From contig NC_053389.1 of the NCBI RefSeq assembly GCF_905171765.1, positions 787,734,754 through 787,798,753 on the forward strand: a DNA stretch of 64,000 nucleotides, read 5' to 3'. The notes below the pieces were generated by a model that saw nothing but the letters and a program-made list of their open reading frames with translations, ran no database searches and was not told the origin of the DNA. This stretch comes from Bufo bufo. Its lineage: Eukaryota; Chordata; Amphibia; Anura; Bufonidae. The first letter of the stretch is position 1, and each line of letters starts with the position of its first letter. Of the stretch, positions 46,541 to 58,276 are shown in pieces. The position numbers and the translations under genes were made by a program.

Positions 46541-48994
46541 GCATATTCAATTTCGTTATTAGAAGGTTGAATAGGCTGAAATGCAATAAAGGGCTAAATG
46601 CTCCAAATCATTATGGAATGGGGAACACAAGTTTTACCTTGGAATAAATGTATCACAATTTTGTGTGTACTTTTACGACACAAACTTAACACACAATCTC
46701 TATGATTAGTTAAACTACAAGTAGGTTATGTTCCTTGTATAAGTGATAAACGCGCCGGTTTATAGAACGCATATTATATAATTGTTTCGTTCTTTTTTTT
46801 ATGACCACTGTAGAGAGAAAGACGTTTCGGTCGTTTTCTGGACTTTCTGGAAACGTGTCTCTAGTTAAGATCTTTATTTGGTCCTCTAACTTAATAACGT
46901 TGCTGCTAAAATGAAAAACTGGAAGTAATAGCTTCCTGGCTTGTCAGCAACTGGGCAACTCGAATTAGCGAGCGGTGCTTGGCATTATATCTTCATGTCT
47001 GCGATCTCGAATACTTTGTCATGTTGCACTGGTGTGATGTACTTTTGCAGCGGCTGTCGAATCTCCTGGGGCTCTGCCCACTTGTCCCTCCTGGATACAT
47101 CTTGGATACATCTGGGTTGGCTCCGACTGGACGTCTCTTGCGTCACGGATAGCCTTGACCTCAGGTTCTCTTGGTTCCGGATATAAAGACTTTTAGGATT
47201 CCGCCATCTGTCCTTCCATCTACACGTGATCCCATCTTGGGCCACCATCTAAACTTAAGAAAACAACAGACAGTATGAGCAACAACGCAGCATAAACTTT
47301 ATCAAACATTTACCTGCCTAGTTTAGGCCTTTGACTTATGCCATATTTTAGCCAGCAGCAAGTTGAGGACTTTTATGTTTATTTTTTTATTTTTACCAAA
47401 GAAAAACAAACTACAGGGTACCATGAATAGATATAACTATTCTTCCTCTGCTAGGCTAATGTAGCCTTAGGTGTTATGCCTATTTAGGATAATAACCCAA
47501 TCAATACTTTGAGACTACCTCAAAACAGAGTAATATATATGCATCCATATATCTGCATGGAATACAGTGACGACAAGTTAGTCACAATTGATAGACAAAC
47601 AATATGGTTAGTATAACTGTTCAGTCTCTTTTCAGTCATACGATACCACCACCAATCATATGAAATTTATGATGTGTCTCCATCTTCAAATTTTTGATTT
47701 TTCAATCTCAGTTCAGCTCTTGGCGTTTTTAGCACTGAAATAAAACTCTACACAAACATTATGTTAATGATCCTGTGGAAAAAATTGATTAGTAATCAAT
47801 ATCATCATTTATTGACTTGCTATAATTATTAATTTATTGAAGCCGTTTGCTTCGTTTATTGGACATTTCTATCTCAGCAAAGTATTAAATAACTTTTCTT
47901 TTACTCTTTATTCACTTTATGAGATAAAGAATTTACATTCAATGAAGTTGGGAGAATCTTACTCTTCCTTTCCATTAGGCTGACTTAAGAAATCAGCTCG
48001 CAGCGCAGCTCTGCGACCTCTGACCTTTTCACTGACATGTATCTTGCTTAAGGAATGTGCTCATTCCCCCCTCCCATCTTTAAGATGGTGGGCAAAATGT
48101 TGGGACATACAGCATCTGCAGGAAAACTGATTGCATACATGACCCAGCTCCGTGACCTCTGGGAGTATACTGTGGTCTGCTGTTATCGCAAACTACCCCT
48201 CACCCCTCCCTTAGGAGACTTTTTAAGGCAATTAGGGTTAGTTAACAGAGCTATTTAAATACAGTTTTGCGCTTTTCACTACTAAAACAAATTCACAAAC
48301 AAATAAAACTAAAAAATCTGAAACGATTAATCAGAGATGAATAAAACAATTCCCCCCTTAGGGGATTATCATATCTGCAACAATTGCAAATTGTACATTA
48401 GGATCCTATAAGAAAGCATGGTTACATTAGCATACATAGTAATTAACCTGTTTAAAACTGTTCTCTTATAGATTCTATTTATCAATAACATTGGGTCAGA
48501 CTTTATGTATAAAGTTCCTCTATTATCCTGTAACGCCCTGAGCTACTAAACTCAACCTCCATGTATATGGGGGTAAATCTCCAACTATGGGAGTTAACTG
48601 GCCAGGAATTAATAGGAAGGTTCATGAGTCAAACAAAGGACTAGAACCGGACCCTGTACCGCCTAGGCTAATGAGACCTACATCTGTTCCCTATCTTGGG
48701 ACAATTTACTATTAATTTCTGGTGATACAAAAACACCAATTGTGTTTAGCATAGACAAACAACTCCTGAGTTGATTTACATGTCATGCACTGGTTGCATT
48801 CGTGTAATAACACTTTACTGCAACAACTCATCTGCGGTTCTGGTATGGGCTTAACCCCTTCAGTACCAGGACAGTAATATTTGAATATGTATACACCACG
48901 CCCTTCTAAGGGTTGTAAACGTGATCTGGCTGTAGCATTCTAATACCAGCAACAATATACATGACAATTTATCATTAATATGTCATCTCATCAA
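46541..48994 (-). other. LTR-element interior, no structural or enzyme genes
   Basis: About 2.45 kb between polypurine tract and primer site. The longest minus-strand frame of interest is 46985-47248 (87 residues, MVAQDGITCRWKDRWRNPKS at its start), with no recognised domain. It begins just after a pyrimidine-rich TTGTTTTCTTAAGTTTAG, which could act as a splice acceptor. This is suggestive only. Otherwise stop-rich. Confidence 0.6.
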
Positions 48995-49016
48995 TCAAAT
49001 CTCGCTGGGGCCTCCA
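48995..49016 (-). promoter_or_regulatory. Primer-binding site for tRNA-Thr
   Basis: On the minus strand it reads TGGAGGCCCCAGCGAGATTT then GA. This is complementary to the last 19 bases plus CCA of vertebrate tRNA-Thr(UGU) as I recall that sequence, a 22-base match. It lies 4 bases past the CACCGACA end of the 5' LTR. It fixes the element's orientation. Confidence 0.8.
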
Positions 49017-51045
49017 TTTATGTCGGTGGGTAATAATTCAATTAAGAATTATTAATTATGGTCATAAAAATTATTAATCATAAAAAAAAATTTTTTTAAT
49101 GAAATTTGTCATAAATTCTTAAAATCATGACCTGGTGAATTGTAGACAACCTAATTGATACAATTCACATCTGAGTCCGACTATTTCCTCAGATAAATAA
49201 GTTCTTTTTGACGTGAGATGACGTTAATGATAAAATGTAGTTCTGCATTATACAATAATACACAGGTATTATAAAAATATGCAGTTTTATTGGTTACAAG
49301 GTTATAAACATATATAAGTAAATAAACACAATGATACATGCAAATGAATATATATAGTGTTAATATAAAGCATTACAAGCTTAACAATACATGTGAGTGG
49401 AAATAACTTGTCACATTATAACCAAGCTATTATTAGGTTAGGATATCAAAGTAGGAACATAAGTTATATACATTACTTCTGTTCAGAGAAAACCTCATGA
49501 TATCAAGATGGGCATGTCTAATCCTAGACATCATTATAGAATGCTAAATACATTCTGCCCCCCTAACCAACTACACATCACATGACTTCAAGATAGGTAA
49601 ATCCATCCAAGGATATAACTTAGAAGAGACAACTGTATCCTTCCGCCTCATCCTGGACTATTTTCACAATTATAACTTTGGTAAGACTATTAAGACAAAT
49701 AACAGGGATCTAGGATTTTGCTAGACCATATCTTAAATGGGAAGGATTTGAAAAAGTCCTTCCTGTGGGAATCCATCACTTAGCTTGGCGAAGAATGTTC
49801 TATCAATATCAATATATATATAAGCAATTATTTAATGCTTTGCTAGATTATGAGTCTAGATTCTTCTGCAGGTAGAATGAAGCCTCACAATATCCTAAGA
49901 CTACATCTCAATATGGAGATGATCAATTTATTTAATCATTTATTTATTCGCCAATCTAGATGGTATAATTTCACCCACACTATCAAATTAGTCTTAATAA
50001 AATGAAATATCATTTTCTGTGTCTCTTACCAAGTCCTAGCAGGAATCTCACTTCTGCTCCTAGGAAAGCTGGGTGGTCCATCATAGCACATCTCATCATG
50101 GCTTTCATCTAGATAGACATCAACTTCTCCTCTCCTTTCTCCTTTTTTTCCTCTTTTTCTCCTTCTGTGTATGGCTTATGATCACAAACTTATCAGTTAG
50201 ACACACCTTCCTGGTTTGGAACTTTCCAATCATTGTCGGATGGGTGTGACCATTGACAAAATGTGACATCATAACCCTACCCAGAATGCATTTTTGCTAC
50301 TGTTGTAATGTCACCTACTGATACCTAGGTGGCACTGCTGTATAAGCTATCTGCATCCATAGTATAAAGGGTTAACTTATGTAAGTCTGAATATACATTT
50401 TGACCTTAGAAGCTTTAATTCAAAGCCATAGGGATTAATTCTGACACTTGTAGCAATTAGAGACAGACCTCTAGGCGTCTCTTTTGAGTGTTTCTCACAC
50501 TTAATTTATGGATCGTAAATGGCTTGTTTTCTCACAGAGATATCAGTACCTCCTCTGTCATAGCAAAGATGTGATTAATTGTTACAAAATACACATCTTC
50601 ACAGACACTCTTCTAATGAGAAATATATACAATATACTGGATACATGTTGCCTTCGTACATATAACAATATAATATAAACAAATATATATATATGTCCTA
50701 CTGATTGTCTTATGCTAAGGACTAACTAAGGCTCAATAAATGAATACATACATATTATATATTTTGCTTCATTTATAAATGCCTAATTGTATAGGTAATT
50801 ATCACCAGCTGCACAGAGCTTATCTTTATTGCCCGTCATAAATTTAAAAGTAAACAAGGATGCCTCTTCTCAGACTGGTATATTCATGAGAAGAATAACA
50901 TTAAGCTTTGTGTGACCTTAATTTGGCCTACTCAAGACATATAAAATTGCAACTATAGTCGAGCATGGCTCTTAAAGGCAATGAACATCCATCTTGACAA
51001 TAATGAATTGGATATCAATGCATTTACCTATGAAAAGGCACAACA
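49017..51045 (-). repeat. Long terminal repeat (5' LTR of the minus-strand element)
   Basis: Begins (minus strand) TGTTGTGCCTTTTCATAGG at 51045 and ends CACCGACA at 49021, followed by TAAA and the primer site. Promoter elements were not assigned; several A/T-rich TATATA stretches are present. Confidence 0.9.
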
Positions 51046-51858
51046 CTATGTACTAAAATATAACTACTATAATACTGCCTCCTATGTACAAGAATATAAC
51101 TACTATAATACTGCCTCCTATGTACAGGAATATAACTAATATAATACTGCTCCTATGTACAAGAATATAACTAATATAATACTGCCTCCTATGTACTAAA
51201 ATATAACTACTATAATACTGCCTCCTATGTACAAAAATATAACTACTATAATACTGCCTCCTATGTACAAGAATATAACTACTATAATACTGCTCCTATG
51301 TACAAGAATATAACTACTATAATACTGCTCCTATATACAAGAATATAACTACTATAATACTGCTTCCTATGTATAAGAATATAACTACTATAATACTGCT
51401 CCTATGTATAAGAATATAACTACTATAATACTGCCTCCTATGTACAAGAATATAACTACTATAATACTGCCCCTATGTACAAGAATATAACTACTATAAT
51501 ACTGCCTCCTATGTACAAGAATATAACTACTATAATACTGCCTCCTATGTACAAGAATATAACTACTATAATACTTCCTCCTATGTACAAGAATATAACT
51601 ACTATAATACTGCTTCCTATGTACAAGAATATAACTACTATAATACTGCCCCTATGTACAAGAATATAACTACTATAATACTGCCCCTATGTACAAGAAT
51701 ATAACTACTATAATACTGCCTCCTATGTACAAGAATATAACTACTATAATACTGCCTCCTATGTACAAGAATATTAATACTATAATACTGCCTCCTATGT
51801 ACAGGAATATTAATACTATAATACTGCCTCCTATGTACAAGAATATTAATACTATAGT
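51046..51858. repeat. Minisatellite, unit 35-36 bp (right part)
   Basis: About 22 copies of the same unit as 43745-44491, with AATATTAATACTATAATA variants at the far end (from about 51770). The first bases, CTATGTACTAAAA, continue the unit broken at 44491. Confidence 0.95.
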
Positions 51859-52800
51859 GAACATGGACGCTCCCAGTCAGAATTCAGCAAGCAGCGCCCT
51901 ACCTGCCTGGGTTCCCCCAGGAACATCATTTGCCTTGCAGACAGTTCACTGTGGCATTTGTGATTTTCTCCGTGAGGAGACATATAAATGATCAGACGGC
52001 CTGACAATGAAAACACCAGATAATGCGGGTATTGATCAGGGACACCTCCATGCCGGATAATGTATTGTCTGCTCTGTAACATTTGATTTAAAGCCATTTG
52101 ATGTACGTTCCTCTCGACCCCATTGATTTCATGACACTCGGTCTAGACCTTGGGGAGCAGCAGGAAAAAGATCCATCACATTAAAGTCAAGCACCAAGCG
52201 TGTGTATTCCACAAGAGAGACTGCCGGGCGTCTGACAGCAATATGAAATTCCAGAGCTCATCTTGCCAGCTTCTTAAGGTGTTGCTCGTCTATCCCGGCG
52301 AGGTGGCTGCTGCAGTTACATCTCGCCAAGGAAATGCATGGCCAGCTTAGCCAGAGGTGGCTTTGTGTCTTAGAAATTAACGCGCTGCAATTCCATTCTC
52401 AGGTCTGTGTGGAGATCTCCCAGAACCTCAGGCCTGGAGTCAAGTCTTCTGTGGTGCTCAGTGGAAAAGTAAAATAACACAAAAAATCAACAGAATAGAG
52501 CGCGTTAATTTGTAAACGTTTTTCTCGAAGCCACGAGCGAGGTGTGAAGATTACCCATCATGGGGGGTTCCACTCTCAGAAGAGAAACAGATTCTGCCAA
52601 CCTGCAGGAGGCTCTTGGGCTCGAGGCGTGACTCCATGATTTGGTTTTATTTTGTCCATGTTTTTAGGCACCAAGAGATATTCTTAAAAATGCCATGTCC
52701 CCATGTGTATAAATGGGTGTGGACAATATTTCGAAGAATGCATTTCGTCTTTTTGCCCATTTTATGCTGTTCTTACAGAGTGATGCCGAATTTATATGGC
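51859..52800. other. No gene recognised
   Basis: Looks like single-copy DNA, without obvious repeats. Frames up to 104 codons (52615-52929 plus) have no motif I recognise. If a host regulatory or exon sequence exists in this window, this and 54.1-56.8 kb are where I would look first, but I see no positive evidence. Confidence 0.3.
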
Positions 52801-52925
52801 TTAAAGGGGTCTTCCAGACTCCTGATATTGATGAGCTATTTTCAGGATCGTTCACTAAAGGGCATCTGTCAGCAGATCTGCATACCTCCCAACTTTAGAG
52901 AACGTGTGCAGCGGCAAATTTTTTT
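52801..52925 (+). mobile_element. T2 left-end fragment plus dispersed-repeat debris
   Basis: TTAAAGGGGTCTTCCAGACT at 52801, with CTGATATTGATGAGCTATTT typical of T2 interiors, breaking off near 52857. It runs into GGGCATCTGTCAGCAGATCTG, the start phrase of the repeat at 43115. Confidence 0.5.
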
Positions 52926-52989
52926 TTAATACTAGGCCACACTTCTAACTCCTCCCAAAGCATAACTATACACACCCTTAATGCCCCAC

Positions 52990-53520
52990 ATAGTAATTAT
53001 TCCCTCTTTGTGCCAACACATAGTAGTAATGCCCACATTGTGCCCCCTTCACAGCAGTAATGCCCACATTGTGCCCCCTTCACAGTTGCTATGCCCCCTC
53101 ACAGCAGTTAAGTCCAGATGTGCCCCCTCACAGTAGTTATCCCTAGATATGTACCCCTTCACAGTAGATATGCCAGGATGTGCTGCCTCAGAGTAGTTAT
53201 GCTCAGATGTGCCCCCTTCACAGTAGATATTCAAGATGTGCCCACTCAGAGTAGTTATTCCCACATGTGTCCCCTTCGTAGTAATGCCAAGATATGTGCC
53301 CCCTTTACTGTAGATATGTCAAAATGTGCTCCCTCAGAGTAGTTATGCCCAGATATGCCCTCTTCATACTAGTTATGGCCAGATGTGGCCCCTCAGTAGT
53401 TATTCCCAGATGTGCAAGCTTCATATTAGTTATGGCCACATGTGCCCCCTCAGAGTAGTTATACCCAGCTGTGCCCCCTTCATAGTACTTATGCCCACAT
53501 GTGTCCCCTTCACAGGAAGT
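52990..53520. repeat. Degenerate minisatellite, unit about 28-30 bp
   Basis: About 18 irregular copies of AGTAGTTATGCCCAGATGTG plus CCCCCTCAC, with TTCACAGTAGATATGCC variants. Overlapping frames of 70-117 codons on both strands come from this periodicity. Confidence 0.75.
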
Positions 53521-53861
53521 AAAAAACAAATAAAACAGTAAATACTTACCCGGTTCCTCTGATGACAGCTCAGATGCCGTCGCTCCCCAACAGCAGCACG
53601 ACGCTGTCATACATCCGACTTGCTGTTCAGGAGGAGACGAGGCTGATTTCCAGCTCATCCTCTACAGACCAGCAGTGCGATGTGTGGTCACACTGCTGCT
53701 GCCGAGCGCCGGCCGCAGAGGTGAATAGTGAAGTGATGAGAGGACGGCTCCCTGCTGCACCATTACAATCAGCTAGGAGAGGGACATAACAGCCGTTCTG
53801 GGACCGTGGGGCAGCCACCAAAATCCGGGACTGTCCACTGGATCCTGGATGGTAGGATGTA

Positions 53862-54030
53862 TGGATTTGTCCCTATGACACTGGCTGACCTGTTACATGT
53901 GCGTTTGGCAACTGAAGGCATCTGTGTTGGTCCCATGTTCATTTGTGCCTCCATTACTGAGAATAATGATGTTTTAATATATGCAAATTAGAGGCTCTGC
54001 TCTCTCTGCAACTGCCGAGCCCTCTGCACT
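53862..54030 (+). repeat. Dispersed repeat (copy 2)
   Basis: Matches 43130-43320 (TTTGTCCCTATGA, GCTGACCTGTTACATGTGCG, GAAGGCATCTGTGT) with about 80-85 per cent similarity by eye. No ends defined. Confidence 0.65.
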
Positions 54031-56790
54031 TTGACTGGCGTTATGTTTACACTACCTGGCCCTGTGGGCACGACTGCCGCAGCCAATCACTGATGACCCA
54101 AAGATGTGCCTTATGAGTGACAGCCAGTGATTGGCTGCAGTGGTCACATGCCCCAACAGGAAGTTGATGCAAAGAGAAACAGAAGCTTAAAAAAAAGCCA
54201 GTAGTGGGGCGATGAGCCAGAACCAAATGGCGGAGACCAGGTAAGTATGATCACCACTGCTGGTCCAGCCATTCTCTGAGGTCTGAAAAAAAGTTTAATA
54301 ACCCCTCTAAGGGTCTGTAACTACTACTTGAGGTTTAGTGGCCTTATTTATTTTTATTTATTTTTTAGTAGAACCACACTGGGTTGTGGTCATGATGCAG
54401 CCTGTAGTTGCATCATATTGTTGCTCCGTTCTAGACAGCTTTAGGCATATTGCCTTATGGTGCCTCAAAATAGTGCTATGGAGATCTTGTTAGAGGGTAT
54501 GCTTTAAAAGATCTACCTTATACAGCCTCATCTGTGTCACCAACTGAAGAAGAACTAGCTGTGCCTCATCGAAACTCCAGCTTGGATCTCGTCCATCTTT
54601 TAGTGTTACTGTTCTTTCTGGAAAGTGTCTCGGAAAGTATAATGAAGCAGAAATAATATTTTTCCTGATATTGGGTTTGAAGATTGTCATTGTAACAGAT
54701 AGGACATCAGGATGTTGAGGCTAAACATTAGTTCCGAGCTCCATTGACATTCTCTGAAGTACATTAGTTTTTCCATTTTAGGTTTCTTCTTTGGAAACCT
54801 GATCTAGAAGTGACAAGTGGAACCTTGCAGTCCTGGAGCATGAGATACGTGAGCTGAGCAAAACCAGGTTACAGTACTAATGATTAGATTTTTATGTTTA
54901 ACTGGAAATTTTAATGTCCTGACAACAGGGAGCAGAGTGTCATCATGACGGGGGCTTCTGAAAGGTCAGATGTGATGAGAGGAGAGATATAGCCTTTAGG
55001 CTGAGATGCCCGTAGTTCAGAGGTGTTTTAGTCATCTGTATAGTGATGAGACAGTGGAGGACAAGCTGACGACATTGACACAGAGGTGCTAAGGTAGCCT
55101 TGGTGACTCGGGGGGGAGGGGGGGGCGGGTGGCCCTCCAAGGCCACAAAAGTAGTCCTTGTTGTCTATAATCGAAAACACATTTGAAGGATCTGTGTTCA
55201 GTAAGTTTCATATAGAATTGGTGTTCTCTCCTCCTTCATCCAGACTCGCCTTCCAGTTTTTCATGGAGAGGATACAAATTTCCTTATAGATGTTGTGTTG
55301 GAATCTAAACCATGGCCCAGATGCTGCTATGTGTCATGGCTGATCCTCTATGCTGTTGGAGCCCGAGGGTATGAGGTCATTGATGGTCATTCATAGCCTC
55401 CGTAGAAAGAGGGAATGTCTTGCATTATGGAAGGATATGTGACAAGGACACTTGCACATTCCATGATGGAATGATTAGTGAGGGCTGTGTCGGGTCAGGA
55501 GTCTTGATTATGCATTAAAGATGTATATCAAGGGAAGACGAGGATAAGATCAGAGAAGTCTAAGTTTTCCCATGTCTCCAAATGGAAAAATGAGTGGTGG
55601 TGCCGGTTTCTGCAAATTTTTCAAGGCTTTGATCAGTTGAGTTGGGGGTCTTGCTTTAAAGTCCTCTCCCATGATACTGTATTAGCTGGGTCTTGGCATA
55701 GAGTAGTGTCTTTTTTTTTTGTCTCATATGAGATTGCAAGAATTTACTTTGAAATGAATTGGGGTGTTGCATAGGACATTGCTCTTATAAGGAGTCCCTG
55801 TCCTACAGGAAGATCTCCCAAGAGATTAGTGGAGGTCTTGATGGAGATTTCCTTTGCTAAAAGTCAGGGTCTTGATAGATACTGATATCAGACTTCATGA
55901 TGAGTATCATACTGTGGGTTATGAACTTCTTCTGCGATTACGGAGACTTTCTGAAAGATGCTGGTCGTCTATGACTTTAGACTTCCTGTGAGATTAGTGG
56001 GTGGTCTTACATAATGATACCTGCTTCCTCTGAGATTAGTGGGTGGTCTTACATGATGAAACTGTCTTCCTGTGAGATAAGTTTAGATTTTGCTTTAGGT
56101 ATTGGCTTCCTATGATTAAATTATGATTTTACTATAAGTTACTGTCGTGCTTGAGATTCATGGTGGTGTGTCTTTTGATGACTTCCCATGGGGTTCTTAC
56201 AACAGGCTACTGACTAAGAAATTCCTTTTGCTGACTTTCCATTCGTTTAGCCAAAATATACTATGATGCCATTTCATGTTGCGAGTTCGTCAGTTTAAGG
56301 GTGCTCTGTCTCCAATATAACGGGGCCTTTTTCCAGAAACGGCCCACTTTTGTCCATAGGCCGTGTCTGATATTACAGCTCATGCATATAAAAATGAATT
56401 GGACTAAGCTTCAATACCAGAGTGAATCCATGGACAGGCACTGCTTCTGGATGGTAATAAGAAGCCATATTTTTTAGTCCTGGATAGGTCTTGTTGGGTG
56501 GGGGTACTGCTGTCTGTAGTACAGGAGCCTTGCAGCGAAGTAATACTTGTGTTTGTGATGGAGGGGGATTTGCAACCTGTCAGGATAGTCATTTGAAGGC
56601 AGTTGTGTGACAGGTCCCTGGAGGATCCTCTAGATTCATGGATAAGATGTATTGCTGGATTATCTCTATTTTTAGATGTCATTTTCCATTATGTGATAAG
56701 AAGCTGGCAATACAAGACATCCTAAACTGCGGGATTATTAACTGTGCAGGAGAACAGCTAGTGTAGAGAAGAAGCTGTATACAGTATATA
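54031..56790. other. No gene recognised
   Basis: Probably single-copy DNA. A G-run lies at 55109-55130. Around 55980-56070 the phrase GATTAGTGGGTGGTCTTAC occurs twice, about 55 bp apart, a weak local duplication. Frames up to 92 codons have no known motif. Confidence 0.35.
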
Positions 56791-57934
56791 CACGGTCACA
56801 TTATTATGACCACCAGCTATTATTCAGAGTAACCGCCGTGTGCAGCACGGACAGCAGCGAGACGGGCTGGGAGTGACTCAGTAAGGTCCTGGTAGGTGGT
56901 CACAGGTATCTGGAGCCATGCGGACTGGAGTCTATCCCATAGCGTGGGGGAGGGTCCATAGAGCGAACACGACGATCGAGGTAGTCCCACATATGCTCAA
57001 TTGGGTTCAAGTCTAGGGAATTCGGGGGCCAGGGTAGTTCTTGAAAGTCTTGGTCATGCTCGTCTAACCGATGTGGGACATTTCTATCTGTGTGACATAT
57101 TGCATTGTCTTACTGGAAGATCCCTTCCACCCCAGGGTGTACATGATCTGCAAGGATGGATTCATACCCAAATCAGTTGAGGGTGTTTTTCACATGGATG
57201 ATTGGGCCCAGAGAATGGAACAAAAACATCCCCCAGACCATAACGCTGCCCCCACCAGCTTGTGTTCTTCCAGAAATGGTTGCAAGGTGTTTGTTCTCTG
57301 ATGTTTCTCGCCTGACACATCAACGGCCATCTGTTCAATGAAGAAGAAAACGTGACTCATCGGAGAAGTCAACCCTTTTTCAATGAGTCGAGGTCCAATT
57401 CCAATACTGCAGCGAAAATTGAAGCTTTTTCTGCTGATGCAGCGGTGCAGTGGCCATCTATCTGCTCCAGAGCCCCATACGCAGTAGGGTTCACAGAACT
57501 GTAATGTTGGACACACAGCTGGTAGCCCCTGGTTCATTCTGGGGGTGAGCTTCTCCCCTATAGGGTGTCAGTCCGCCCTCGCAGCCCACGTTCACCTCTC
57601 ACATCACTGGCACGTGGTGCTCCGCAGTTTCCACGTCGCTTATTCACCATGGAGCCATTTGTCCACTCACCATACACTTTTACCACAGCAGCACGAGAAG
57701 AGTTTACACAGCGCAGTGTCAGAAATACCGCCACCCTCGGCCTCAAAGCCAATAATCATCACCTTTTGCAACTCAACCTGTTACCCATTGCAGCAACGAG
57801 GGATATGTGTGCAGACAGCCTATCACACCCCTCATATACCCACCAAGCCCGCTCACCACACCGGACTTCCTTCCTGAGCTCCGATCTGCCGACATCAAAA
57901 GTAGAAAGAGGGTCATAAAAATGGGACTCGACTG
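56791..57934 (-). mobile_element. Decayed Tc1/mariner transposon with DD36E spacing (1144 bp)
   Basis: Flanked by TA (56789-56790 and 57935-57936). Left end CACGGTCACATTATTATGAC and right end (minus strand) CAGTCGAGTCCCATTTTTAT are degenerate inverted repeats. A transposase relic lies on the minus strand. The two ends differ more than those of the Tc1 element at 33.4 kb, so this insertion is older. Confidence 0.75.
56820..57752 (-). pseudogene. Tc1/mariner-type transposase relic, DD36E
   Basis: Ends AAHGGYSE with TAA at 56820-56822. Reading back: SLDLNPIEHMWDYLDRRVRS with the catalytic Glu at 56996-56998, and QxDNAICHT with the second catalytic Asp at 57107-57109. That is exactly 36 residues between them with no frame change, and a stop sits directly before the Asp. 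Upstream are a GGGSVMVWG-type core strand and a DESRF (first Asp). The N-terminal part contains ARGERGL-type sequence (about 57580-57600), and the frame there opens at 57752. Several stops and frame changes break it. DD36E is the spacing of the Tc1/mariner group named Incomer; membership is my inference. Confidence 0.65.
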
Positions 57935-57942
57935 TAATAATT

Positions 57943-58045
57943 ATGTAGTATACTGTATAGTGTGTATTTATATATGATAGTGTGTGTGTATATATAGTAT
58001 GTAGTATGTGTATAGTATATGTATAGTATATGTAGTATGTGTATA

Positions 58046-58080
<35 letters not shown>
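57943..58080. repeat. TG/TA-rich microsatellite
   Basis: Irregular GTGTGTATATA and ATAGTATGTAGTA repeats, ending in a (TG)n run and (TA)n at 58050-58080. Confidence 0.85.
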
Positions 58081-58164
58081 GAAAACACAAATAGTGCAGC
58101 AGCACAGTCAGATGAGGTGTACCGGGTGCAAATCCCCACAGAGGTCGGCTCTTCCTCCACGAAG
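58081..58164. other. Possible PLE terminal sequence
   Basis: AATAGTGCAGCAGCACAGTC and GGGTGCAAATCCCCACAGAGG directly outside the palindrome resemble PLE terminal-repeat sequence, but have no counterpart at the right edge. Boundary uncertain. Confidence 0.3.
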
Positions 58165-58231
58165 TATATCAGATGAATGAAGAGGCAGCACTTCCAGTAT
58201 AGCGTAAACGGGTGAGGACCCCAAATTTATT

Positions 58232-58276
58232 GAAGCGACGTTTCGGCCTGCTCAATGAGGCCTTTCTCAAGCTACA
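58232..58276 (-). other. Hammerhead-like fold, left-arm copy
   Basis: Minus strand copy of the module at 61596-61640: UUGAGAA core, AGGCC/GGCC stem II, GAAA, CG, UC, with GUAGC/GCUUC outer pairing. Confidence 0.5.

Larger units (their letters stand above)
44492..51045 (-). mobile_element. Young non-autonomous LTR retroelement (6.55 kb)
   Basis: Two direct 2.03-kb repeats (44492-46525 and 49017-51045) enclose 2.5 kb. On the minus strand the element starts TGTTGTGCC and ends CGACA, is flanked by ATAG at both sides (CTAT on the plus strand, 44488-44491 and 51046-51049), and has a tRNA-Thr primer site and a polypurine tract where expected. I find no gag, protease, reverse transcriptase or integrase. 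The TG...CA ends and 4-bp duplication are compatible with an endogenous-retrovirus-like or Ty3-like relative supplying enzymes in trans. Confidence 0.9.

Noticed and set aside
46810..46862. GACGTTTCGG phrase in the LTR-element interior as another hammerhead
   Set aside because: No UUGAUAA-like core follows at the right distance and the stem II pairing fails.
48995..49016. tRNA-Thr-like sequence
   Set aside because: Only the 3' 22 bases of the tRNA are matched and no cloverleaf precedes them. The position next to an LTR shows that it is a primer-binding site.
44492..51045. Simple segmental duplication instead of LTRs
   Set aside because: Primer site, polypurine tract, TG...CA ends and a 4-bp target duplication all sit exactly where an LTR element requires them.
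43777..51991. Frames reading MYKNITTIILPP repeatedly
   Set aside because: The 36-bp minisatellite unit is divisible by three and stop-free in one phase. Not a protein.
52615..52929. Possible host exon (104-codon frame)
   Set aside because: No recognisable protein family, and it runs into a T2 MITE fragment at 52801. Without a homology search there is no support.
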